Origin: Acanthamoeba castellanii str. Neff
Lineage: Eukaryota; Discosea; Longamoebia; Acanthamoebidae
Direction of reading: 5' to 3'
DNA length: 16,188 nt
NCBI RefSeq assembly: GCF_000313135.1
Contig: NW_004457371.1
Span: 6,244 to 22,431, forward strand
Position 1 is the first letter of the stretch, and every line of letters starts with the position of its first letter. Shown here piece by piece: positions 9,116-16,096 of this stretch. The position numbers and the translations under genes are program-made. The notes under the pieces were generated by a model that was not told the origin of the DNA, made no database searches, and was given only the letters and a program-made list of their open reading frames with translations.

Positions 9116-9559
9116 ATGGAAGACGAACTTGCTCACAACCAAGGGCTGATATCGACGATGCTTGACATCATCCGTCACGACAGGGACCCATCCACGTCGG
9201 CATGTTGGTGCCGCCACAGGAAATGCCAGATTCTGTCGGATTCGCATGAGTGTAGATCGAGCGCTGTGACAACGGATGGTTCATGTTTCGCACGACGCAG
9301 GATGACGATCCCGACCGAGCGGCATTGTTGCGTGGTCGAACGGATGCTGGATCGCGTCACCGCATCAGATCAGGGAGCGTCAGTTGGCGACACCACACAA
9401 CCCGCCCGCGAGCGCACCGCTGCCGGCCAACGTGGCATCCCATCCTGCCGCGGCGATGCTTGCAATCAGGATCCGAAGCCAGCCGGATTGTTGCAGATCG
9501 GGCGACAAGGGGGCCATCAAGGCATGGCGCGGAAGAACCGACGGAAAGTCAAGAAATAA
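9116..9559 (+). CDS. Hypothetical Cys/Arg-rich basic protein, 147 residues
   Basis: Not recognised. It starts at ATG 9116 (MEDELAHNQGLISTMLDIIR) and is open to TAA 9557-9559. After a helical acidic start it becomes rich in Cys, His and Arg (for example CWCRHRKC and RHCCVVERM) and ends in a very basic stretch, ARKNRRKVKK. Its Cys pairs could bind metal, but their spacing is irregular. A competing frame from about 9253 to 9540 also looks partly coding (CDNGWFMFRTTQDDDPDR), so a frame break inside this gene is possible and the middle is uncertain. It is the last of the tandem plus-strand block. Confidence 0.45.
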   Translation: MEDELAHNQGLISTMLDIIRHDRDPSTSACWCRHRKCQILSDSHECRSSAVTTDGSCFARRRMTIPTERHCCVVERMLDRVTASDQGASVGDTTQPARERTAAGQRGIPSCRGDACNQDPKPAGLLQIGRQGGHQGMARKNRRKVKK

Positions 9560-9853
9560 ATTGGCCTTTTTATCTCCCTTTGGGTTCTCCTTGTGTTCTT
9601 CTTCCTTATGGTAGAAGCAGAATTGCAGGACCTGTTTCTAATTGGCTCCCGATTTTTTGGCGACTATCATTGCGGTCCTAAATGCAGAAGGGGGTTCCCA
9701 CGTCATTCTTGCCGCGAGTGGCTGCTTCTGCTTGCTCAGTAAGCGCTTCTGTAGGGGCGCGTTGGTCTCTGTGGCGCCATAGAGACCAACTCAGCGAGTG
9801 AGCAGGGCAAAGTGCCACAACAACCACTTTTCTTGCAAGAAGCGCAAGAATCA
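9560..9853 (+). promoter_or_regulatory. Upstream region of secreted-protein gene with a 30-nt palindrome
   Basis: This 294-bp region has no convincing gene. At 9761-9790 lies a near-perfect 30-nt palindrome: arms GTTGGTCTCT and AGAGACCAAC around the self-complementary core TGGCGCCA, with one unpaired position on each side of the core. It ends 63 bp before the start codon, the position of a proximal promoter element or 5' leader hairpin. A role in regulation is inferred from symmetry and position only. Confidence 0.45.
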
Positions 9854-10643
9854 ATGAGACCTTTTGTCGTGGTGGTTTTGGTGGGGCTGATGGCCCTCGC
9901 GGTATCGGCCCAGAACGACTGCAAGGGCCAGGTGGGCGCCTACTCCTACGACCTCAACCCGCTCGCCCGAAGGCTGGGCACGACGCTCCTGCGAACGGAC
10001 TACAACGGGGGGGCGTTTATGTACTCAGTGTGCCACGACCCGGCCATTGTAACCCTGTGGGACCCAGTCATCGTCAGTTGGCTCAGGGCCAACGCTAGCA
10101 TCAAGCCCCTGGCGAGCGGGAACGATGCCGAGGGCTTTACGCTCTACATCCCCAATGGGCAAGATGCCAACCAAATCGTTTTGAATCCCCTCGTGCTGAC
10201 GATCTTGTTCATATGGTACCTGGCCTACCCTTTCTATCAGCAGCGCTTCAGAGATGGGTAAGATTGATATGCTGTCAATGGTGGGCAGCGACTGGGCCAT
10301 GGAGGAAGGTGAGTTCTCATTTGTCAGCCAGACTGGAGTAATCACCGACACCAACAACTCAGTCACCTTCAACTTGCAGTACGTGTCCAAGTACGCATGC
10401 CCAATTGCCGGACCCTCGCCCTCGCCGAGTCCCTCGCCGAGCCCCCCGCCAACCCCCTCGGCGAGCCTCTCGCCGCACAGGGGGAACTCGTGTTGCCTCT
10501 ACCGGTTCAAATACCACCCTAGCGAGACCAAGACCCTGTGCGCTGTCGAGTGTCCCCCGTTCTTCGGTGGCTACCGGCTGGTCTCCAACTGGACCTCATC
10601 GCCCTGCACCAGCGACACCTGTTTCTTCCACAAGAGGAAGTGA
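9854..10643 (+). CDS. Secreted or membrane-associated MRH/Atg27-like protein with Ser/Pro linker and Cys-rich tail
   Basis: The start at 9854 gives a signal peptide (MRPFVVVVLVGLMALAVSAQ). Then come CKGQVGAYSYDLNPL and FMYSVCHDPA, and after an intron VGSDWAMEEGEF, TNNSVTFNLQYV and a Cys. The order DLxPL, Y-x-V-C, late Gly, then a strand ending in Cys resembles mannose-6-phosphate-receptor-homology or Atg27-type domains of the secretory pathway. Similarity is modest. A Ser/Pro repeat (about 10412-10473) links it to a Cys-rich C-terminal domain (CCLYRF, CAVECPPFFGGY, CTSDTCFFHK). The two parts lie in different frames. No GT-AG intron joins them in frame, but a GC-AG intron at 10159-10240 (donor GCAAGA, acceptor TTTCTATCAG, 82 nt) does. 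This is a host gene, convergent with the MCP gene. Confidence 0.7.
10159..10240 (+). other. Candidate GC-AG intron
   Basis: The interval is 82 nt. The donor is GCAAGA, matching the rare GC-donor consensus, and the acceptor TTTCTATCAG follows a pyrimidine tract, with CTGAC upstream as a possible branch site. Removal joins a Gly codon in phase and keeps the frame open from the signal peptide to the Cys-rich tail. The GT donor at 10178 gives 63 nt and leads straight to a stop. Confidence 0.5.
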
Positions 10644-10947
10644 GGACCACAAGCCAGAGGTAACCAAGGCAGACAGATCACGAAAGCCTTTAGGGGATGT
10701 TGTACTTGTGTGCTGCAAACATGAGCATGCAGTTCCTTGGGCACTTCCAAACAACTTGACCTCAGTTGATTGGTTCGGTGTCTCTCGAGAAGGTCTGCCA
10801 CCCCTTTTGCCAATGGAGGTCGATGTTTGATTTGAGAACTGGGGTCTGTTTATTGCCGATTTTGAGTCGCGCAAAAGGCCTCTTCCGTGCGCGTTGCCGC
10901 TCTCTGAACAGTACTGCTTTCTATCCAACAACCTTGGCGCTCTCCGC
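10644..10947. other. Convergent 3' intergenic region, no gene seen
   Basis: These 304 bp separate the stop codons of the convergent secreted-protein and MCP genes. No open frame here has family motifs or a convincing start. It presumably holds both 3' untranslated regions. Confidence 0.5.
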
Positions 10948-12190
10948 TTAGTTGGCATACTGTGTAGGAAAAAAAGAGAGAACAAGGTGAGTATACGACA
11001 TTGGATTGCAGCGGATAGTTGGGGAGACATACCAGCTTGCCTGCACGAGCACGGTAGGGAAAAGAAGGAAGAATGTCAGTAATTGAAATAAGCACAACAC
11101 CAAGAGGAGAGGCGCCGTACCCATCATGCCACTCACAACGCGATGGACATTGTGGTTGGGCGCGTAGACGCGGATCTGGCCGTTGAACGGGGTGGCGTGG
11201 GCGGCCGACTTGGCGTTGTAGGCGTTGGGGAAGATGAGGCGGAGGGTGACGTTGTCGATCCTCGAGAAGTTGCACGAGCCCGAGGGCGCCGGGGCCGGTG
11301 TAGGGCGTGGGCGTGATGGCCGAGTCGCGCTGGACGACCCAGAGGAGCTCCTTGACGGGGTGGTTGAAGTTGAGGCGCACGTGCTGCGAGCTCACGCCGG
11401 CGGTGTGCGACTCGGAGCTCGAGTGCTGCACCTCGTCGACGAGGTACTCGTGCATCTGCTGGGCGAACATGCGCCTCTCCATGGCGTCGAGGAACACGTA
11501 GTTGAGCAGCAGGGTCATCTCGCACATGTCGCCGGGCTGGGCGAGCGTGGCGGGGTTGTTGGCCTCGCCGGAGCGCACGATGAGCTCCTCGGCGCGGCGC
11601 GTGCGCACGTTGATCTTGACGTCGTGATACTGGAGCGCGATGAGCGGCAGGGCGTGCTCGGTGTGCCTGTTCCAGTCAAACTGCAGGGGCACGTAGATGT
11701 GCTGGGTGCGCTTACCGTAGTCAATGAGCTGCTCGCGGGTGTCGGCCTGACCGACCTGGTCGCCGAGCTTCTTCTCCTGCGTGGAGCTCACCTGCTCGAG
11801 CATCTCGAGGTACTCGCCCGAGTGCTCGTCGAACGGGTGGCCACCCACCTCGTAGTTGACGCAGTCGATGGCGGCGTGACCTACATAGTTGGTGTAGTAA
11901 GCCACGTTGTTGGCGAAGCCATCACTCACCATTGACGGGTGGTACTCGATGGGCTTGAGCTGGAAATAGAAGTACGCGCGCGACACCAGGTCACCAGAGC
12001 GGTTGACCAGCGCGGTCATCTTGCGGCCGCAGCCGGTGGCGCCGTTGAAGCCGTTGTCGATTTCGGCGACGGCAAAGTGCGAGTGGCGCCTCACAGATCC
12101 CTTCCAGAAGGTGATCTGCGGGTCAATGGTGAGATACTTGTTCTGAGGGCCTTGGGCCGACAGCTGGGTTAGGGCACCGGAGACCGGCAT
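10948..12190 (-). CDS. MCP: Giant-virus-type major capsid protein (double jelly-roll), internally deleted and intron-bearing
   Basis: The major capsid protein builds the icosahedral shell of NCLDVs. From ATG 12190 the frame has the family hallmarks: DPQITFWKGSVRRHSHFA (about residues 23-40), FNGATGCGRK, a GDL segment, NYVGHAAIDCVNYEVGGH, YVPLQFDWNRHTEHALPLIALQYHDV, and FNHPVKELLWVVQ (275-287). Coding signal then jumps one frame near 11287 to PSGSCNFSRIDNVTLRL, then IRVYAPNHNVHRVVSGMMG. In related MCPs roughly 60-70 residues lie between these two blocks (the strand with the QPYQHHT-like motif), and they are missing here. The last codons are split by introns at 11120-11041 and 11032-10960 around an 8-nt exon, giving a C-terminus ending Tyr-Ala-Asn-stop, as in other MCPs. 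Total about 360 residues against the usual 430-500. This is an endogenous copy, probably non-functional as a capsid. Confidence 0.93.
10960..11032 (-). other. Intron 2 of the MCP gene
   Basis: 73 nt, with donor GTATGT, a long pyrimidine tract and acceptor CCTACACAG. It is followed by the last four codons including the stop (10959-10948). The strength of both sites matches host introns in the ABCG gene. Confidence 0.7.
11041..11120 (-). other. Intron 1 of the MCP gene
   Basis: 80 nt, with donor GTACGG, a branch-like TTACTGAC, a pyrimidine tract (TTCTTCCTTCTTTTCCC) and acceptor GTGCAG. An 8-nt microexon, GCAAGCTG (11040-11033), follows before intron 2. Confidence 0.65.
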
Positions 12191-12429
12191 GCTGATTGTT
12201 CAAGGGTGGAGATGATGGACCGGATGGGAGATGAATAAGCGCGGGGATGACGCGGTGTCGATGGGTCGCGGGATGACAACGAGGTACGTCGCTCGCGTTC
12301 GTCTGCCAGCCCGCGAGGCATAAAGCGAGTGCTATCAGCGACGCGCCCATCGTGCACACTGTAAAAGGCGGGCGATGGCGCGGTCCCCAATTCTGTCGCG
12401 CGGCCGCGCGAGCCGGACAATTGCAAACT
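12191..12429. promoter_or_regulatory. Shared divergent promoter between MCP and the 12430 gene
   Basis: This 239-bp GC-rich spacer lies between two divergent starts. A plus-strand GCATAAAG at about 12318 could be a weak TATA element for the rightward gene. I saw no viral late-promoter motif. The plus frame is open upstream of 12430 to an ATG at 12352, but the codons between are less convincing. Confidence 0.35.
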
Positions 12430-13430
12430 ATGAGCGAGAGCAGCACGCCGACGACGACCAACGCCCTGGTGGAGCAGCAGGGAGAGCGCCGCTCCAAGCG
12501 CCGCCACCGTGCCACGGTCAAGCGCGCCGTCGGGTCCAACGAGTCGCCGGCCATCTGGGCCGCGCGCCACCAGGACGGCCGGGCCTTCGACGGCGACCGG
12601 GTCGAGTTCGGGTTCAACCTCTTTCACAGCGAGGCCGACGCCACCAGGCTGACGGCCACCCGCGCCGCCACGGCCGTGCGCTCGTTCGCCACCCTGCCCA
12701 ACGCCATCGCTTGGGCCAAGAACCGCAAGTCCATCGTCGACAAGACCGAAGCCGCCATCGTGGGCGACACGTGGGTCAGCCCGGCGTTCCCCGACATCGA
12801 CGGCGAGGATGACACGGACGTCTTCCTCACCATCGAGGTGCAGGCCGCCCGCTCGCACGGCCAGTCGGGCAACGAGATCGTGGGCTACGACGCGTGGTTC
12901 GACGGCAAGCGCGAGCTCTCCAACATGTCGGCGCTGCCCAATGCCAACGTGAGCCGGGCCGTCATCGAGGGGTGCATGAAGGCCATTGAACACGCGAGGA
13001 ACCCGGAGACGGGTTCAGCGATGCCACCGCCATCCTGCTGAGCTCTCCCAGCGTCATCCCCTACCTCGCTCTGTCGGACGCTCGCAAGGGCATGCCGGCG
13101 TCGTGCAAGAACCTGGCCAAGTCGTTCCGTCGCACGTGCCAGGGACTGCCCCACTGCCGGGACAGTAGACGGGAAAGTGATGATTTTGCGCGCCTTGACG
13201 CTCAATTCCGCCCTTTTCCCACCTTTTCGGGTGACCCCGAGCTGGACCAGCTCACCTTGATGGACAAAAGATGGAACGTTCCATCTTCAAGTCCGCCTTG
13301 GGGGCACCTTGGTGGACGGAAGACGAAATGTTCCATCTTCATGTCCACCTTGAGTGCACCTCGAGGTGGACACGACGCAGATCCGCTCTGCAAGGTGGTT
13401 GACCACCTCAAGTCTGTTGGAAAGGTGTAG
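12430..13430 (+). CDS. Hypothetical protein divergent from MCP, one frame break
   Basis: Not recognised. From ATG 12430 (MSESSTPTTTNALVEQQGER) comes a basic patch RRSKRRHRATVKRAVG, then a well-structured-looking region: FDGDRVEFGFNLFHSEAD, TRAATAVRSFATLPNAIAWA, DIDGEDDTDVFLTIEVQAAR, and a helical segment through IEGCMKAIEHARNPE. Near 13010 the coding signal shifts to another frame, which continues FSDATAILLSSPSVIPYLAL, then SCKNLAKSFRRTCQGLPHC (to about 13168). The original frame stops at 13041. The second frame stays open to 13430 but runs through the 52-bp tandem repeat, so the true end is probably near 13170. About 245 residues of plausible protein. It shares an intergenic region with the MCP gene and has no introns, so a viral origin is likely by context. 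Function unknown. Confidence 0.6.
13268..13408. repeat. Two-copy 52-bp tandem repeat with nested palindromes
   Basis: The unit starting GTTCCATCTTCA at 13278 recurs at 13330, and the two copies align with about a dozen differences. Nested in or beside them are the perfect 20-nt palindrome AAGATGGAACGTTCCATCTT (13268-13287), CACCTCGAGGTG (13357-13368), and AGGTGGT/ACCACCT arms with a 2-nt loop (13393-13408). It lies at the 3' end of the 12430 gene. Confidence 0.7.
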
Positions 13431-13795
13431 TGTGATATAAGGCTGAGAATAAGAAGAAAGAAAAGAGTAAGGATCGAGAAAGTGTAGAGAAAAGATGGAG
13501 ACGGTGAATGTCCAACAAAGTCCGCAGGAGAGGTGGAAAAAACGTGATCTTTTGAGCTGCGGTGTCAAGGAGTTGGGAGGTGCCGAGACTTGAAGTGAGT
13601 GCGGGCGGCGCAGCTTGGGTTGTGGCATGCGACGGGCGGGCAGGGGCAGCGCAGGGCCACTGGCGGTCTGTGCTGTGCTGTTCTCCAGCAGCACCACCAC
13701 CACCGGTGTTGATTGTCTGTCACACAGCACACACGATCGCACAACACGCACACAAACTGAGAAAAAGCGGCAGTAAGGAACGGGGTGGATATAGA
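13431..13795. other. Non-coding transition region
   Basis: A purine-rich stretch (13440-13530, mostly G and A on the plus strand) is followed by mixed sequence with CA-rich patches. Open frames here lack starts, motifs or consistent codon use. I see no gene. Confidence 0.5.
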
Positions 13796-13821
13796 TTAGG
13801 GTCTAGGGTTTGGGTTAGGAG
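13796..13821 (+). repeat. Degenerate telomere-like repeat
   Basis: Four consecutive near-copies of TTAGGG: TTAGGG, TCTAGGG, TTTGGG and TTAGGA, the last followed by G. TTAGGG-type repeats are usual telomeric units in many eukaryotes, including amoebae. Only about 26 nt and imperfect, so it could be chance, but its place at the edge of the CpG-free segment is notable. Confidence 0.45.
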
Positions 13822-13861
13822 TAGTTTGGAGGTGATCTGTCAAGTGGGTGCTCCAATTTCG

Positions 13862-14854
13862 CCTCTGCTTTGGTTTGGCTGGTGCCTGATTTTTCAGCTG
13901 CCATCTGCAATTTCACTCTCCCATGTCCAATGTTTAATACCCCTATGCTGTTGTAGTGCTATGCAGGGTGTTGAGCACCATGTTGTAGATGTGGTTGTAC
14001 TCCAGCACATCCCCCTACATAGAAACAAATAAGGCACTACTGGGGAGGTCACCACCTACACCTGGGTGTGTGGTGTGGAGGGGTGGTGTGTGTGGCTGTT
14101 GTGTGGCCATGCCATTGCAGGGCTAAGTCAGTACCCAGCCCTTGGTGAAGTTGAGGAGGTGGAGGTGGGACACCAGGTGGAAGATCTGTGTGTGTAAGGT
14201 GAGCAGTCCCATGGTGCATTGGCCCACCAGCATCCTTGTCCATACAGGTGGCTCTGCTTCTGCACACACATCACACACAACACACAACACACACACACAA
14301 GACACACACATCAGTTCATCCAGTGCCAGCCAGGCATTGCAAGATTACACAGTTGGCAGAACCATACAGTGAGTGCACACTTGAGCTGGTTGAGGATGGC
14401 ATCTGGTCAGTGGAGATGAACTTGGTCTGGCTTGCCAGTTGGCAAGCTCTAGTGCATGTGTGTGTGAGTGGTGTGTGCAATCATGCATAAAAGGGTGATG
14501 CAAAAAAGCAAGTCATGGCAGTGTGGCAAAAAGAGTGTGTGTACCACTTGTTGGAGAGTTGCTTTGCACTGAAGAAGACCTGACAGGTTGAGAGTGCCCA
14601 TCATCCCAAAAAAATCAAAACTGTTCACTCTGAGTAAATTACTATACCAAACACAACTCAATCATTAGAGCAGGGCCACCATCATGCCACATGAGCACTG
14701 CCCCAAGCTCATCATTTGGCCAAGAGTTGGTAGGTAAGCAGCAAGCAAGCTGGTGATCCACTTGTGGTCAGGTGCACTTGAGGGCCAGCAGTGCAAGTGT
14801 ATTTTTCTTCTCCTTCCACTTGCTCATCCACTGCACTTGTGGTGTCTTTGCCTG
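13862..14854. other. 993-bp segment with no CpG dinucleotide
   Basis: Reading line by line, no CG occurs between the CpG at 13860-13861 and the one at 14855-14856. TpG and CpA are abundant (TGTGTG and CACACA tracts at 14060-14105 and 14261-14312), while GC content stays moderate. The rest of the window is dense in CpG. No gene with a credible start or motif is seen inside. The pattern is what long-term cytosine methylation with deamination leaves behind. Confidence 0.85.
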
Positions 14855-14909
14855 CGCAGCAGGAACGCTTGGCGCATTTGGTTTGCATTTTTTTATTCAG
14901 TTTCAGTGT

Positions 14910-14971
14910 CCGGAAAAAACAGGGCAACCATCCTCAAAAATTTCTGAGGATGGTTGCCCTGTTTTTTCTGG
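14910..14971. repeat. Near-perfect long hairpin
   Basis: Arms of 23 nt (14914-14936 and 14945-14967) are exact reverse complements, from six A residues plus CAGGGCAACC to its complement, with an 8-nt loop. Beyond one further pair and one G/T mismatch, two more pairs extend the stem to 14910/14971. No coding frame uses it. It may be a miniature inverted-repeat element, a replication or assembly fold-back, or a transcript hairpin. Confidence 0.8.
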
Positions 14972-15276
14972 CATGTGCCTTTTGGACTTAGTGCCAAATC
15001 TGCGCTGCTCCGCCCAATTTGCCTCGCCCCCCTGACATGGTAGCCATCATGTGAATTCTGGTGCATATGCTCCTCCCTTTTACCCACCTGCTGCAACCGT
15101 TTAGTTTCACAGGACTAAGAGGTACTCACCCATTTTCTCTTCTCCATGCAGCCTAATCAATTGGTTCCTTTGTTTTGCTCAGCCTCATGCAAATTCCATT
15201 CAATTGCCTGGTAGGAGATGCACACTGTGGTTCACAGCATCATGGATCACTGGATTTGCTGTTTGAATCATGCATT
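14972..15276. other. Non-coding region with reduced CpG
   Basis: There is no convincing gene. CpG reappears but stays rare. The sequence between the hairpin and the coding remnant shows no repeat unit or motif I recognise. Confidence 0.45.
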
Positions 15277-15792
15277 AAGGACTTGCATCAGACCAAATCA
15301 AATTCCTGATCGGTCCCAACAAGCGCATCCACGCCATCAGGGGCAGGATCCACATTGCCACTGGTGGCTATCTGGAGCATGACTCCATGGGATGGTGGAT
15401 CATCAAACCAAAGACACCACAGGTGGAGGTGGTAGACATGGACCCCACCAAACATAAAGATCTGGATCAGCTCTCTCTAACAAATGCATGGACACCTACA
15501 GGACATGGGCTGTCACAGGATGCAAACCATTTTGGAACAGCAGCGCCTGGTGCCTGGATGGTGTGCTGCTGTTCCTCAACAAAAATAAACAATGGATCTC
15601 ACAGGCATGCACTCATCACAGTGGAGACCATTCCACAGCGCGGTGGTGGCGCTCCATGGCCCTAACCTGCACTGCATTGGGCAGGAGTTCACACCTGGAA
15701 CACACATCTTCATCAGTATGGACTATTACCACAACAAGAACCAGCGCATCACAATCAACATCAGGATACTTGTGGTTGATCCAAAAGGAATG
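15277..15792 (+). pseudogene. Decayed coding remnant of unknown family
   Basis: After an in-frame TAA at 15274-15276, a protein-like frame reads DQIKFLIGPNKRIHAIRGR, then IHIATGGYLEHDSMGWWIIK and further to ALITVETIP near 15640. From there the plausible continuation lies one frame over: HSAVVALHGPNLHCIGQEF, then ISMDYYHNKNQRITINIRIL and VVDPKG at about 15790. It then runs into a GGT microsatellite. Across the break it looks like one protein of about 170 residues with beta-rich character. I do not recognise the family. No start Met is evident before residue Met 15387. It could instead be an internal exon of a spliced gene. Codon use is poorer in G/C than in the left-hand genes. Confidence 0.45.
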
Positions 15793-15838
15793 GGGGTGGT
15801 GGTGGTAGTGGTAGTGGTGGTGGTAGTGGTGGGTGGTA
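15793..15838 (+). repeat. GGT/AGT microsatellite
   Basis: About 15 imperfect GGT/AGT units directly follow the decayed coding remnant. Read in frame it would encode poly-Val or poly-Gly, but it probably marks the end of the coding part. Confidence 0.8.
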
Positions 15839-16034
15839 CCCATGATGGTGGGGGAGGTTGAGCACTGAACAGAATGTGAGGTGTGTCTTGTTTGGCAAAT
15901 GGTGGAGTTGCTGATTTTTGCCAAGGGGGGGGTTCTGTGGAGGTGCACACACACACACACACCACCACCAGAGAGCAAACAAGAAATAGACCCCTTTTCG
16001 TTCAGTTTTCCCCTACATCTCTGCAGCATTGGCC

Positions 16035-16096
16035 TGCAAGAGTGGTTGTTCTTGCAAAAAGTGGTTGTTTTTGCAAAAGTGGCTGTTTTTGCAAAC
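16035..16096 (+). repeat. Short tandem repeat, period 18-19 bp, about 3.3 copies
   Basis: Units begin TGCAA at 16035, 16053, 16072 and 16090. Each has the form TGCAA(A)nGTGGYTGTTTT with small changes. No coding frame is supported. The stretch from 15839 to the window end otherwise holds an AC microsatellite (about 15944-15962) and no recognisable gene. Confidence 0.75.

Noticed and set aside
10311..10329. GTGAGT...TGTCAG resembling an intron in the secreted-protein gene
   Set aside because: Only 19 nt long, and the sequence is open and fits the protein domain, so it is coding.
11032..11136. Strong donor GTGAGT at 11136 spliced directly to the last MCP exon
   Set aside because: It keeps the frame but deletes the conserved SGMMG and neighbouring tail. 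The two-intron model keeps both, so I prefer it, though alternative splicing is possible.
11225..11935. 236-codon plus-strand open frame
   Set aside because: It lies opposite the MCP gene, whose minus-strand frame carries clear family motifs. The opposite frame is an antisense artefact of GC-rich codons.
13287..13751. 154-codon minus-strand open frame
   Set aside because: It crosses the tandem repeat and a low-complexity purine tract, has no motif, and shows no consistent codon use.
16035..16096. Possible CRISPR-like array
   Set aside because: The units are contiguous tandem repeats without unique spacers, in eukaryotic DNA.
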